From positions 21,388-85,387 of the forward strand of contig JAFQYO010000014.1 of the NCBI GenBank assembly GCA_017406405.1: a stretch of 64,000 nucleotides of DNA. Direction: 5' to 3'. A model generated the notes under the pieces. It was not told the DNA's origin. It made no database searches and saw nothing but the letters and a program-made list of their open reading frames with translations. Positions 25,172 to 34,096 of the stretch are shown here, piece by piece (positions within the stretch are counted from its first letter, which is position 1; the number at the start of each line of letters is the position of its first letter). The DNA comes from Candidatus Saccharimonadota bacterium (lineage in GTDB: Bacteria > Patescibacteriota > Saccharimonadia > Saccharimonadales > Saccharimonadaceae). The position numbers were made by a program, and so were the translations under genes.

Positions 25172-25198
25172 AAATCCCCTCGAAAGAGGGGATTTTTA
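25172..25198 (+). terminator. Rho-independent terminator of tuf
   Basis: AAATCCCCTC-GAAA-GAGGGGATTT followed by TTA. Confidence 0.92.
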
Positions 25199-25217
25199 TA
25201 GCGATTTTTCTTGAAAA

Positions 25218-25244
25218 TTAGCACTCAAGCCTTGACAGTGCTAA
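25218..25244 (+). promoter_or_regulatory. CIRCE operator (HrcA binding site)
   Basis: TTAGCACTC - 9 nt - CAGTGCTAA matches the CIRCE inverted repeat TTAGCACTC-N9-GAGTGCTAA with a single mismatch (first base of the right arm). It covers the -35 hexamer of clpC, so HrcA should repress clpC until heat or protein stress. Confidence 0.92.
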
Positions 25245-25261
25245 TTTGTCTTTGTTATAAT
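25232..25261 (+). promoter_or_regulatory. clpC promoter, leaderless, overlapped by CIRCE
   Basis: TTGACA (25232-25237) - 18 nt - TATAAT (25256-25261), ending 6 nt before the ATG at 25268. Confidence 0.85.
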
Positions 25262-25267
25262 GTCTTT

Positions 25268-27751
25268 ATGAAAGATGAATTTTCCGAAATAATGAACCAA
25301 CTCTCCGAAAACGCCCGTTTCGCGATTCAAAAAGCTGATTATTATTCAAAACGCTATAACAACGGTTTTATGGGGACCGAGTATCTTCTTCTAGGTATCC
25401 TCGCTCAAGACACTTCCGAAGGCGCTCGTCTCCTCTCTGCTCGAAATATCTCCCTCGATGATCTCGAAAAGGCCCTTGATAAGACCCCGGTCGATGCTCC
25501 GAACGAAGGCATGATGGCGATGATGTCTCTTTCCGAATCTGCGGTTTTGACTTTGCGCATGGCGCACAATTTCGCCGTCGAATCCGGCCTCGAAACAATC
25601 GGAACCGAACATATCCTCTACGCAATCATAAACCAAGGAAACTCAAACGCCGCGAACATGTTAAAAAATGCTGGTATTGACCTTGATGAACTTGCCGACG
25701 AAATCGAAGAACTTTCCGAAAAAAATGCCGAAAAACTAAAAAACGCAAAAGAAAAAGAAAAATATTCCCGAAAAACCCCGCTCCGCTGGTTGAGTCGTTT
25801 TGGCGAAGATTTGACCGAACTAGCAAAGAACGAAAAACTCGACAACGTAATTGGTCGCGACCGCGAAATCGAACGCGTAATCACCATTCTCTCTCGCCGA
25901 ACAAAATCAAACCCGGTTTTGATTGGCGAAGCGGGTGTCGGAAAAACCGCCATTGTCGAAGGTCTTGCGGAACGAATCGCTAAAAACGCCGTTCCGTCTT
26001 CCTTGATTGGGAAACATATTTACCAAGTTGACCTTTCCTCGCTCCTTGCTGGGACTAAATTCCGTGGCGAATTCGAAGAAAGAATAAAGGGGATTATCGA
26101 CGAAGCCGTTTCTAATAAATCCGTAATTTTATTTATCGACGAGCTTCACCTTCTATCTGGCGCCGGTTCTTCTGAAGGAACAATGGATGCCGCAAACATC
26201 TTGAAACCGGCCCTCGCTCGCGGAAGTCTTCATCTTATCGGCGCGACGACTCTTGATGAATATCGAAAGGGAATCGAAAAAGACAAGGCCCTTTCTCGTC
26301 GTTTCCAGACTGTCCTTGTTGAGGAACCTTCTCCCCTAATTACCTTACGAATCATGAAGGGAATTAAGTCTCACTACGAAAAACACCATGGCGTCCAAAT
26401 CCCTGACGACATTCTCGAAACCGCAATCACGATGTCAAGCCGCTATATAAACGACCGCTTTCTCCCTGACAAGGCGATTGATGTAATCGACGAAGCTTCC
26501 GCTATCGCAAAAGTTGAAGCCGACAAAAAAGGTGGTGGTGAACTGAAAAAACTTAAAATCGAGCACAAATCCCTCGAAGAAAAAATGTCCGTAGCCGCCG
26601 AAAAAGGCAACTACGAAAAAGCCGCCGAATATAAAACTCAGGCCTCAAAGCTCGAAAAAGAAATTAAAACCCTCGAAAAAAAGGGAATTAAAGAAGAAAA
26701 CGTTCCGGTCTTGACCGAAGAAAACCTTGCGACTGCCGTCTCCTTAAAAACCGGTATTCCCGTTTCTAAGGTCCACGGCAATGAAATGGAGCTTCTTTCT
26801 CATCTCGAAGACCATCTAAAGAAATCCGTTATTGGCCAAGAAGAAGCGATTAAATCCGTCTCGAAAGCGATTCGACGCGGTCGTTCCGGAATCGGAAACC
26901 CTTCCCGTCCGATTGGCTCCTTCCTCTTCATGGGCCCGACTGGTGTCGGTAAAACCGAACTTGCTCGCGTAATCGCCCGCGAAGTTTTCGGGGGAGAAAA
27001 TGCTTTGATAAAAATCGACATGTCTGAATTTGGCGAAAAACATAACATTTCTCGGCTTGTCGGTGCACCAGCTGGTTATATCGGCTATGACGACGGCGGA
27101 AAATTGACAGAATCTGTTCGCCGCCGTCCGTATTCCGTCGTTCTTTTCGACGAAATCGAAAAAGCTCACCCCGACGTCTTTAATATGCTCCTCCAAATCC
27201 TCGAAGACGGCGTTCTGACCGACGGCCAGGGAACAAAAGTAAAGTTCAACAACACGATTATTATTCTCACCTCAAATCTCGGCGCAAACGAAGCCTACCG
27301 TGAAGACACCTTCGGGTTTAACGACCGAAAAGCCGGGAAAAAGACGAAAAAAGAACTCGAGCGCGAATATGAAGAGTCAAAAACTTACGCGATGCGCGCG
27401 CTAAAGAAAACAATGCGCCCCGAGCTCATAAACCGTCTTGATTCAATTCTCGTTTTCCGCGCTCTGACCGAAAAAGACGTCGACAAGATTTTCGACAACC
27501 TCATTTCCGACCTGAAAAAACGCCTCGGCTCGAAAAACCTTGGCTTGAAAATTGACGAAAAAGTCAAACGCCGGATTATCGAACTCGGCTATGACCCGAA
27601 AAACGGCGCTCGTCCTCTTCGCCGCGCGATCGAAGACAATCTCGAGTCTCTTCTCTCCGAATCTATTATTGACGGGAACCTTAAAAAAGGCGACGTTGCC
27701 GTTGTGACTTACGTGAAAGAAAAATTCAAAATAGGAGTCGAGCATGCCTAA
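25268..27751 (+). CDS. clpC: ATP-dependent Clp protease ATP-binding subunit ClpC
   Basis: AAA+ unfoldase that feeds proteins to ClpP. 827 residues from the ATG at 25268, chosen because the CIRCE-controlled TATAAT ends 6 nt before it; a longer frame from 25211 would run through the operator. Order: double Clp-N repeat (1 to about 145), AAA1 with Walker A 'GEAGVGKT', a middle region with a UVR-like segment ('[18 protein letters not shown]'), AAA2 with 'GPTGVGKTE', and the C-terminal D2-small domain. clpP is two genes downstream; the HExxH gene between overlaps its end by 8 bp. Confidence 0.95.
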   Translation: MKDEFSEIMNQLSENARFAIQKADYYSKRYNNGFMGTEYLLLGILAQDTSEGARLLSARNISLDDLEKALDKTPVDAPNEGMMAMMSLSESAVLTLRMAHNFAVESGLETIGTEHILYAIINQGNSNAANMLKNAGIDLDELADEIEELSEKNAEKLKNAKEKEKYSRKTPLRWLSRFGEDLTELAKNEKLDNVIGRDREIERVITILSRRTKSNPVLIGEAGVGKTAIVEGLAERIAKNAVPSSLIGKHIYQVDLSSLLAGTKFRGEFEERIKGIIDEAVSNKSVILFIDELHLLSGAGSSEGTMDAANILKPALARGSLHLIGATTLDEYRKGIEKDKALSRRFQTVLVEEPSPLITLRIMKGIKSHYEKHHGVQIPDDILETAITMSSRYINDRFLPDKAIDVIDEASAIAKVEADKKGGGELKKLKIEHKSLEEKMSVAAEKGNYEKAAEYKTQASKLEKEIKTLEKKGIKEENVPVLTEENLATAVSLKTGIPVSKVHGNEMELLSHLEDHLKKSVIGQEEAIKSVSKAIRRGRSGIGNPSRPIGSFLFMGPTGVGKTELARVIAREVFGGENALIKIDMSEFGEKHNISRLVGAPAGYIGYDDGGKLTESVRRRPYSVVLFDEIEKAHPDVFNMLLQILEDGVLTDGQGTKVKFNNTIIILTSNLGANEAYREDTFGFNDRKAGKKTKKELEREYEESKTYAMRALKKTMRPELINRLDSILVFRALTEKDVDKIFDNLISDLKKRLGSKNLGLKIDEKVKRRIIELGYDPKNGARPLRRAIEDNLESLLSESIIDGNLKKGDVAVVTYVKEKFKIGVEHA

Positions 27752-28715
27752 AAAATCAAAACTTCCACTTATTGTATTTCTTGTTATTTTGACGGGCCTC
27801 GCCGGATTTGCGTTCTCGAAACGCGCTTTGATTTCCGATTATCTTGCCGCCACAGCCTATTCGCCGACTTCGGAAATGATAAAAATCCGCTCTAGTCTCG
27901 GCCTGACTAACCGTGGAACTTTGATTTTTAACGCAACCCACCCAAGACTCGACTCTCGCGACGAATTCAATTTCGATTGCGATTCGTCCGACCCCGACAT
28001 CGCCGTCTATGGCTGCTATACTTCCGACCGAATTTATATATATAATATAGACAATCCCGAACTTTCTGGTTTTCGCGAAGCAACGACCGCCCACGAACTC
28101 CTCCACGCCGTTTGGTATCGCCTCCCACTTTCCGAAAAAAATAACCTCATCCCCCTTCTAGAAACCGTTTATTCCGAGAACAAATCGCTCCTCGAAGAAG
28201 ATTTGGAAAACTATCCCGACTCCGAGCGAATCGACGAATTATATGTTCGTGCAGCGACCCAGATAAAATCCCTTCCCGCCGAGCTCGAGGCGCATTATTC
28301 GAAAATCTTCTCCGACCAAGATAGAATCGTCGATTTCTACCTCTCTTATATCGCTCCGTTCGAAGAACTCGAGAAAAAAATCGAATCTCTCGGCGCTGAA
28401 CTCGAATCAGAAAAAGCCATAATCGACCAAAAAACCGCCGAATATGAATCCCGCTCCGATATTTTTAATCGCGAAGTTGACGAATTTAATTCATGCGCCG
28501 AGACCGCCGGCTGTTTCTCTTCGAATTACGAATTCAACCTTCGTCGAAACGAACTCCTAAACACCGCTTCCGACCTCGACGCGCTCTACGCCGAGCTAGG
28601 AAACTTAATCGACGCATACAACATAAAAATCGACGAATACAACTCGAACATTCTTCATAACAACACCCTCCAAAATCTCGTCAACTCAAATTCAAAACCC
28701 GAAGACCTAAATTAA
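27744..28715 (+). CDS. Secreted or anchored HExxH protein with coiled coil
   Basis: 323 residues. An N-terminal hydrophobic helix (about 8-26) is a signal/anchor, so the rest faces outward. '[12 protein letters not shown]' puts HELLH at 117-121, the zinc-ligand signature of metallopeptidases; no third ligand can be assigned by eye. Four Cys (79, 91 and two later, in '[11 protein letters not shown]') could form disulfides. Residues about 210-320 are Glu/Lys-rich and look coiled-coil. The start overlaps the end of clpC by 8 bp, giving the order clpC - this gene - clpP. It may be a cell-surface protease co-induced with Clp; substrate unknown. Confidence 0.7.
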   Translation: MPKKSKLPLIVFLVILTGLAGFAFSKRALISDYLAATAYSPTSEMIKIRSSLGLTNRGTLIFNATHPRLDSRDEFNFDCDSSDPDIAVYGCYTSDRIYIYNIDNPELSGFREATTAHELLHAVWYRLPLSEKNNLIPLLETVYSENKSLLEEDLENYPDSERIDELYVRAATQIKSLPAELEAHYSKIFSDQDRIVDFYLSYIAPFEELEKKIESLGAELESEKAIIDQKTAEYESRSDIFNREVDEFNSCAETAGCFSSNYEFNLRRNELLNTASDLDALYAELGNLIDAYNIKIDEYNSNILHNNTLQNLVNSNSKPEDLN

Positions 28716-28741
28716 AAATCTTACTAGAAAGAAAGGAAAAC

Positions 28742-29362
28742 ATGACCTTAAGTTCTAAAAACTTACTAAAACCTAATTCCGCGAACGATTATCTTGTTCC
28801 GACCGTCGTCGAAGAAACATCTCGCGGTGAACGCGCCTATGATATCTATTCTCGACTTTTGAACGACCGAATTGTTTTTCTCGGCGAAGATGTGAACTCT
28901 CACACTGCCAACCTTGTCGTCGCCCAACTCCTGTTTCTTGCTCACGAAGACCCGAAAAAACCGATAAAACTCTATATCAACTCTCCCGGCGGCTCAGTCT
29001 ATGACGGTCTCGCCATTATCGACACGATGAACTATGTCGAGCCGGACGTCGAAACTATTGGCATCGGCCTCCAAGCCTCGATGGGCGCGATGCTTCTTTC
29101 TTCCGGCGCAAAGGGCCATCGTTATTGTCTCGAAAATTCCCGTATTATGATTCATCAACCATCTTCCGGTACCGAAGGAAAAATCACCGACCAAGAAATT
29201 ATGCTAAAAGAAGGGATTTTTCTAAAGAAACGTCTCGCCGAGATTTTTGCAAAAAACACCGGCAAAGATTTGAAACAAGTCGAAAAAGATATGGATCGCG
29301 ACAACTGGATGTCCGCCGAAGAAGCCTTATCCTACGGCATCATCGACAAAATCATCAAATAG
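28742..29362 (+). CDS. clpP: ATP-dependent Clp protease proteolytic subunit
   Basis: Serine protease that forms the degradation chamber with ClpC or ClpX. 206 residues. '[16 protein letters not shown]' lines the substrate groove. The catalytic Ser is in '[15 protein letters not shown]', the His in 'MIHQPSSG' and the Asp in '[13 protein letters not shown]'. '[10 protein letters not shown]' near the N-terminus is typical. AAAGGAAAA precedes the ATG. It lies 26 bp after the HExxH gene, so it can be transcribed from the CIRCE promoter. Confidence 0.97.
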   Translation: MTLSSKNLLKPNSANDYLVPTVVEETSRGERAYDIYSRLLNDRIVFLGEDVNSHTANLVVAQLLFLAHEDPKKPIKLYINSPGGSVYDGLAIIDTMNYVEPDVETIGIGLQASMGAMLLSSGAKGHRYCLENSRIMIHQPSSGTEGKITDQEIMLKEGIFLKKRLAEIFAKNTGKDLKQVEKDMDRDNWMSAEEALSYGIIDKIIK

Positions 29363-29367
29363 GTGTT

Positions 29368-30171
29368 TTAGAAAGTATTATTCATGAATTCGCAACCCAA
29401 TCTTGGGGAGTAATTACAGACTTGCTCGTCTCGATAATAATAATCGAAGCTGTTCAGGACAGAGGGAATGATTGTCTCGACTTCTTTTCCTGAAACAGAA
29501 ATACGAATATCTGTGTACTTATCTTCTAAATCGTTTATGCCTAATTCTTTTTCTGAGCTTATATCATAATAGTATGCTCCAATATTCGTGTATCCAGTTG
29601 CGCGATAAGATTGTACGCGTGTTCCGATAATAAGATATAAGATATTATCTCGCTCTAACGTATCGTATGTTACCGAAACAGAACATGGTCCTTTACATTT
29701 CCAATTATTGCTGTCTTCGCTAGCATACCCACTATAAGTATCGGATATTTTTTGATTAATTTGATTAGCGCCCTCAGTATCTAGATTGATTTTAGGAATA
29801 CGAACCTTACTTGTAATAGTTTCTGGCTCTCCGTCCATTCGTTCAGTATCTGCCGGCCACGGGATTGATTTCTCTTCATTCAGTGCATCGCTGACTAACC
29901 CAGAGCTAGTTTCCTGCTGGGTCTCGTCAGTCTCAACTTTTTTCGATGAGCTACTCAACGTCGATACTTTTTGTTCTAGTTTATCAACCTGGCTTTCAAG
30001 ATCAGATATGGACAAGTTCTTGTCACGAATACTAAAGAATTCAAAGATACTAAACCCAACTCCTCCAGCCGCTATTATTGCAACAAGAACTATAACAATA
30101 TACAACCCAACGCGTTTTTTAGGTTTAGCACTTTCGTCCGTTGTTGGCGTAATAGGCGCGTTTGTATTCAT
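29368..30171 (-). CDS. Single-pass membrane protein with coiled coil, unknown
   Basis: 267 residues: a short Thr/Pro-rich cytoplasmic N-terminus, one membrane helix (about 22-47), a coiled-coil stalk ('LESQVDKLEQKVSTLSSSS', about 58-76), a Thr/Glu/Ser-rich linker, and a C-terminal external domain with four or so Cys ('WKCKGPCSVSV', 'VCNYSPRLGCEF'). I do not recognise the outer domain; it resembles DUF3298-like beta-rich modules only loosely. Convergent with clpP, 5 bp apart. The minus-strand promoter TATACT (30206-30211) gives a leader with AAAAAGGAAA. Confidence 0.72.
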   Translation of the reverse strand: MNTNAPITPTTDESAKPKKRVGLYIVIVLVAIIAAGGVGFSIFEFFSIRDKNLSISDLESQVDKLEQKVSTLSSSSKKVETDETQQETSSGLVSDALNEEKSIPWPADTERMDGEPETITSKVRIPKINLDTEGANQINQKISDTYSGYASEDSNNWKCKGPCSVSVTYDTLERDNILYLIIGTRVQSYRATGYTNIGAYYYDISSEKELGINDLEDKYTDIRISVSGKEVETIIPSVLNSFDYYYRDEQVCNYSPRLGCEFMNNTF

Positions 30172-30285
30172 CTTTATTTTCCTTTTTTAATACGATTATG
30201 TTTTTAGTATAGCACACAAGACCGAAGTTTCTAAAATAATACTCAAGCACCACTCATTACGTTCTGTTTCGACTCGGTTTTATGC

Positions 30286-30291
30286 TATAAT
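30286..30291 (+). promoter_or_regulatory. Leaderless promoter -10, toxin-antitoxin operon
   Basis: TGC-TATAAT ending 7 nt before the ATG at 30299. Confidence 0.65.
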
Positions 30292-30298
30292 AAAACTA

Positions 30299-30490
30299 AT
30301 GACAACTACGGCAATAACAACTACAAAATCCGCAAGACGCACTAGAAAGTCTGGAAAAAAGACTCCACTTTCTATGAATATAAAATCGCGCGAGGAATTA
30401 TTGTTTTTCATAAAAGTCGGGAAAAAGCTTAACGAAAAAAATAAAAAACGTCTCACGAGTAGTGAAATCCGGACTCTCTTGGAGATTTAA
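30299..30490 (+). CDS. Putative antitoxin partner of the ParE/RelE-like toxin
   Basis: 63 residues, very basic and Thr/Lys-rich at the start ('TTTAITTTKSARRTRKSGKK'), then a helical acidic/basic segment ('SREELLFFIKVGKKL', 'NEKNKKRLTSSEIRTLLEI'). No known antitoxin fold recognised, but the size, position and TAATG overlap with the toxin gene fit an antitoxin. The assignment rests on context. Confidence 0.6.
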   Translation: MTTTAITTTKSARRTRKSGKKTPLSMNIKSREELLFFIKVGKKLNEKNKKRLTSSEIRTLLEI

Positions 30491-30798
30491 TGAAGACTTA
30501 CAAGGTGGTTTATGCGCCTCACTTTATAGAGAGTCTTTTAGAAATCAAATCCTACCTATCTGAAGAAAACCCAATCGCCGCAAGAATTTTAATCGACGGT
30601 ATTTTAAAACGTTGCGATTCCTTTTCTCTGTTTCCAAAAGAAGGCAAACTTCGCCCAGAACTAGGAGCTCGCCTTCGCTCGATTCACTACGGTCATTTTT
30701 CGATTCTATATACGGTAAACGACAAAGCTGAGATAGTAGAGTTTAAACATATCTTTCGCTCATCTCGCAATATTGATATCCTTCTCAAAGACAATTAA
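30490..30798 (+). CDS. ParE/RelE-superfamily toxin
   Basis: 102 residues matching the RelE/ParE fold: 'YKVVYAPHFIESLLEIKSYL' at the start, 'NPIAARILIDGILKRCDSF', 'FPKEGKLRPELGARLRSIHYG' and the terminal 'FSILYTVNDKAEIVEFKHIF'. ParE toxins inhibit gyrase and RelE cleaves ribosome-bound mRNA; sequence alone does not separate them. Overlaps the upstream small gene by one base (TAATG). Such modules are uncommon in reduced CPR genomes but do occur. Confidence 0.82.
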   Translation: MKTYKVVYAPHFIESLLEIKSYLSEENPIAARILIDGILKRCDSFSLFPKEGKLRPELGARLRSIHYGHFSILYTVNDKAEIVEFKHIFRSSRNIDILLKDN

Positions 30799-30812
30799 TC
30801 CTACACCTGTGT

Positions 30813-30818
30813 TATAAT
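30813..30818 (+). promoter_or_regulatory. Leaderless promoter -10, histidine kinase operon
   Basis: TG-T-TATAAT ending 6 nt before the ATG at 30825. Confidence 0.75.
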
Positions 30819-30824
30819 TTACCT

Positions 30825-31508
30825 ATGAATTTGGAGGTAAATGGTATTCTTGTTGCGGCGCACGAAATGAAAGCGCCTCTCGCGCTCATGCGCCAACTTG
30901 CCCTCTGTCTCGACCCCGAAGACCCGAACGAAGTTCGCGAATATCAACAACGACTTATCTCCGTTTCTGAACGAACCTTGAAGCAAGTTTCTGATCTCTC
31001 AAAAGCCGCTCGTCTCGAAGATGGTCTGTTCGAGATGGAGCCGGTCGCCGTCAGAAATGTTTGTGACGAAGTTGAGTCCGAGCTGAACTCTCTGTTCCGC
31101 CTAAACTCGAAAAAACTTGAACTAAAATACACGAACAAATCTCGCCTCGTCATCGCAAATCACGATTTACTTTACTCAATAATTTACAATTTCTGCGTCA
31201 ACGCAATAAAATATTCAACCGCCAACAGTATTTCTCGTCTTGTCGTCAAAGATCAAAAAGGCCATGTCCGAGTTTCTGTTCGCGATTTTGGTCCCGCTCT
31301 TCCAACCAAAATCTATAAAAAACTCGCCACGAACTCTCTGAATGCTCCCGTCGACATTTCTTTTCGTCCCGATTCTTCCGGCCTCGGACTCTTTATTGCG
31401 ACAAAATTCGCGAATTTTATGCATGCTAATATTGGCGCCATCCGCCATCGCGACGGCACGAGTTTTTACGTCGAACTACCAATTTCTAACCAAGCGAGTT
31501 TGTTCTAA
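30825..31508 (+). CDS. Minimal sensor-less histidine kinase
   Basis: 227 residues with no membrane helix and no input domain. The H-box 'HEMKAPLALMRQL' places the phospho-acceptor at His13, directly at the N-terminus. A dimerisation helix pair follows to about residue 70. The HATPase_c domain has N-box 'NFCVNAIKYS', G1 'VRDFGPAL' and G2 'SSGLGLFIA'. It must be cytoplasmic and sense through a partner or act constitutively. The stop overlaps the response regulator start (TAATG). Confidence 0.88.
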   Translation: MNLEVNGILVAAHEMKAPLALMRQLALCLDPEDPNEVREYQQRLISVSERTLKQVSDLSKAARLEDGLFEMEPVAVRNVCDEVESELNSLFRLNSKKLELKYTNKSRLVIANHDLLYSIIYNFCVNAIKYSTANSISRLVVKDQKGHVRVSVRDFGPALPTKIYKKLATNSLNAPVDISFRPDSSGLGLFIATKFANFMHANIGAIRHRDGTSFYVELPISNQASLF

Positions 31509-31945
31509 TGACCTCAGGAAAAGTTACAAAAACCGAACAAAACCAGAACGAATTTCGAGCGCGTTCTGAATTTCCGACAAAATCCCCGATTTTTATTATC
31601 GATGATGATGAAATGTTCGCAGATTGTATCAAAAAGACAATCAAAAAAGTCGATAAAAACCTCGAAGTAATAATGTTTAAAAACATTATTGATGCGATGA
31701 ACTCGCTCGACGAAAATCTGCCGAGTTTAATCTTCCTTGATATTCTTCTCCCCGGTCCGGACGGTTTTACTTTTTTAAACGAAATAATGTCTTATCCCGA
31801 CACCTCAAAAATCCCCATAATCCTTATCACGAGCTTAAATCTCGAAAAGTTTGATTTGAAAGTTTACGGAATAAAAGGTATACTAAAAAAAGATAAAATG
31901 AAACCCGAAGAAATAAAGGTCTATGTCGAACGATATACGAACTAA
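31508..31945 (+). CDS. Stand-alone receiver-domain response regulator
   Basis: 145 residues: an unstructured 25-residue lead, then one CheY-like receiver domain. Acidic pocket 'IIDDDE' (about 30-35), phospho-acceptor Asp78 in 'IFLDILLPGPDGF', conserved Thr/Ser in 'ILITSLN' and Lys in 'GILKKDKM'. There is no DNA-binding output domain, so it should work by protein contact. It is coupled to the histidine kinase upstream, and its 3' end overlaps recO by 23 bp. Confidence 0.9.
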   Translation: MTSGKVTKTEQNQNEFRARSEFPTKSPIFIIDDDEMFADCIKKTIKKVDKNLEVIMFKNIIDAMNSLDENLPSLIFLDILLPGPDGFTFLNEIMSYPDTSKIPIILITSLNLEKFDLKVYGIKGILKKDKMKPEEIKVYVERYTN

Positions 31946-32600
31946 AGCCATTGTTCTTCGACGGACGAATTTTGGCGAAGCCGACCGCATTATCACCTTC
32001 TTGACCGAGAAGGGAATTATCTCCGCTATCGCGAAAGGCGTACGAAAGGAAAAGTCAAAGCTCGCTGGCGGTGTCGAGCTTTTTTGCCTCTCGGAAATCA
32101 CCGTCCATGAAGGTCTCAACAACAAACTTAGCATCTTAACTTCCGCAAAAATGCTCGAACATTATCAAAACATCGTTTATAAACTCCCCGAACTCGAACT
32201 TGCTTCTTTTATCATGAAAAAAATCGGTTCCGTCGCCGAAACGACTTCGGGCCCTGAATATTTCGACTTATTAAAACAAATTCTTGCCGCTCTGAACGCC
32301 GGCGTAAACCCCGAACTCGTCGAAGCTTGGTTCTGGTTCAACTTCGCAAAAACTGGTGGCGAGCAAGTAAACCTGATAAAGGACGTCGCCGGGAACAAAC
32401 TCGACCCGTTCCGGATTTATGTCTGGGACTCGACTGAATCTGCTTTGAGAGAACAAATGGGCGGGAATGTTGGCTCCGAAGAAATAAAACTCATGCGCCT
32501 CATGCTAAGCTCCGATCTTAAAACCGTCTCTCGCGTCAACAATATCGCCCCGAAACTCCCGACTATTCTCTATATCGGGAAAATGGTCAACAAACAATAG
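31923..32600 (+). CDS. recO: DNA repair protein RecO
   Basis: Recombination mediator that loads RecA onto SSB-coated DNA. 225 residues. The N-terminal OB-fold has 'KAIVLRRTNFGEADRIITF', 'GIISAIAKGVRKEKSKLAGG' and 'EITVHEG'. The helical C-terminal domain lacks the zinc-binding Cys found in some RecO proteins. The start lies inside the response regulator gene (23-bp overlap), with AAAGG just upstream, so expression is tied to the two-component pair. Confidence 0.9.
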   Translation: MSNDIRTKAIVLRRTNFGEADRIITFLTEKGIISAIAKGVRKEKSKLAGGVELFCLSEITVHEGLNNKLSILTSAKMLEHYQNIVYKLPELELASFIMKKIGSVAETTSGPEYFDLLKQILAALNAGVNPELVEAWFWFNFAKTGGEQVNLIKDVAGNKLDPFRIYVWDSTESALREQMGGNVGSEEIKLMRLMLSSDLKTVSRVNNIAPKLPTILYIGKMVNKQ

Positions 32601-32626
32601 CCTCTATAAAAATCCTGAAAATAATA

Positions 32627-32632
32627 TATAAT
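32627..32632 (+). promoter_or_regulatory. Leaderless promoter -10, glyS
   Basis: TATAAT within an AT-repeat tract, ending 6 nt before the ATG at 32639. Confidence 0.6.
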
Positions 32633-32638
32633 ATATAT

Positions 32639-34006
32639 ATGTCAAAAATGGATAATATTGTAAGCCTTTGTAAACGCCGCGGTTTTATCTTCCCCGGGTC
32701 TGATGTTTATGGAGGTTTTGCCGGGACTTGGGACTTCGGCCCTCTCGGCGTAATGTTGAAGAAAAACTTAACCGACCTTTGGTGGAATTTCTGGGTCGAA
32801 AAACGCGACGATATGTTTGGTGTCGACGCAGCGATTTTGATGAACCCGAGGACTTGGGTTGCTTCCGGCCACACCGCGACTTTTGCTGACCCGCTCGTCG
32901 AATGTAAAGCCTGCCACGGTCGTTTTCGTGCTGACAAAATCGCCGACGGCATTTCCGAATCCGTCACGACCGAAGAGTTCAAAGCTTTAAACGTAAAATG
33001 CCCGACTTGTGGGAAAACCGACTGGGGTCCGATTCGGAAGTTTAATATGATGTTTGAGACTCATGTCGGCGCCGTTCTCCCTGAAGACGCAAACGGAACA
33101 AAAGAAGAACAAGAACTCTCGAAACGCTCAGTTGCTTACCTTCGTCCCGAAACCGCCCAAGGAATCTTCACAAATTACAAAAACGTTGTCGACACTCTCT
33201 ATCCCGACCTCCCTTTCGGTCTCGCTCAACAGGGAAAGGCCTTCCGAAACGAAATCTCTCCTCGCGACTTTATCCTTCGCGACCGAGAATGTTCCCAAAT
33301 GGAAATCGAATACTTTATAAATCCAAAAGATTGGGAGTCCGAATTCGAAAAACTTTTAAAGGAAACACATTATTTCCTCGAAGAAAAAATCGGTTTGAAC
33401 GCCTCCGATTTGGAAGATTTAGAAGTTGCCCCCGCCGACCGCGCCCACTACTCAAAACGCACCATCGACGTCATGTTCAACTATCCAAACGGCGAAGAAG
33501 AACTGATGGGAATTGCATATCGAACTGATTTTGATTTGAAAAACATCGAGCGCGAATCCGGAAAGTCGATGGAATATCGCGATAAAGTTACAAACGAGTC
33601 TTTTGTTCCACACGTTATCGAGCCCTCGATTGGTGTAGAACGACTGATTCTCGCTATTCTCTCAACGGCCTATGTCGAAGAGCCTGTTGAAGGAAAAGAC
33701 GAAACTCGAACCGTTTTAAAACTCCCCGAATCTCTTGCTCCGTACAAATTCTGCGTGTCTCCGCTTCTAAAAAACAAACCCGAGCTCGTAGAGAAAGCTC
33801 GCGAGGTTTACGACCTACTGAAAGAAAAATACACTTTCGTCACCTGGGACGATTCCGGCAATATCGGAAAACGCTACCGAAAGCAAGACGAAATCGGGAC
33901 CCCAAAATGTGTCGTGGTCGACTTTGACTCGCTCGAAGACGGAACCGTCACTGTTCGCGATCGCGACACCACCGCCCAAATCCGTCTTAAACCCGAAGAA
34001 CTATAG
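32639..34006 (+). CDS. glyS: Glycyl-tRNA synthetase, single-chain class II type
   Basis: Charges tRNA-Gly; 455 residues of the dimeric alpha2 type. 'CKRRGFIFPGSDVYGG' at the start, a zinc-like module 'CKACHGRF' plus 'CPTCGKTDWG', motif 2 'FRNEISPRDFILRDRE', and motif 3 'SIGVERLILAIL'. The C-terminal anticodon-binding domain begins near 'LAPYKFCVSPLLK'. Its substrate tRNA-Gly(GCC) lies at 54229. Leaderless start. Confidence 0.96.
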   Translation: MSKMDNIVSLCKRRGFIFPGSDVYGGFAGTWDFGPLGVMLKKNLTDLWWNFWVEKRDDMFGVDAAILMNPRTWVASGHTATFADPLVECKACHGRFRADKIADGISESVTTEEFKALNVKCPTCGKTDWGPIRKFNMMFETHVGAVLPEDANGTKEEQELSKRSVAYLRPETAQGIFTNYKNVVDTLYPDLPFGLAQQGKAFRNEISPRDFILRDRECSQMEIEYFINPKDWESEFEKLLKETHYFLEEKIGLNASDLEDLEVAPADRAHYSKRTIDVMFNYPNGEEELMGIAYRTDFDLKNIERESGKSMEYRDKVTNESFVPHVIEPSIGVERLILAILSTAYVEEPVEGKDETRTVLKLPESLAPYKFCVSPLLKNKPELVEKAREVYDLLKEKYTFVTWDDSGNIGKRYRKQDEIGTPKCVVVDFDSLEDGTVTVRDRDTTAQIRLKPEEL

Positions 34007-34053
34007 AATCATATCTAACATTCCCGGCTTCAGTTGCCTCGCAACTCAACAAA

Positions 34054-34081
34054 AATCGGAGAGCCTTAAAACTCTCCGATT
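34054..34081 (-). terminator. Convergent terminator between glyS and ppa
   Basis: AATCGGAGAG / CTCTCCGATT, 10-bp stem. On the minus strand it is followed by TTTTTGTTG (serving ppa); the plus side has a weaker TATTTAT, so it is probably bidirectional. Confidence 0.82.
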
Positions 34082-34096
34082 ATTTATAAGCTTAAA

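Noticed and set aside
30837..30870. Strong GGAGGT with an ATG in another frame inside the histidine kinase start
   Set aside because: The frame from that ATG closes after nine codons, while the leaderless ATG at 30825 gives the conserved H-box protein.
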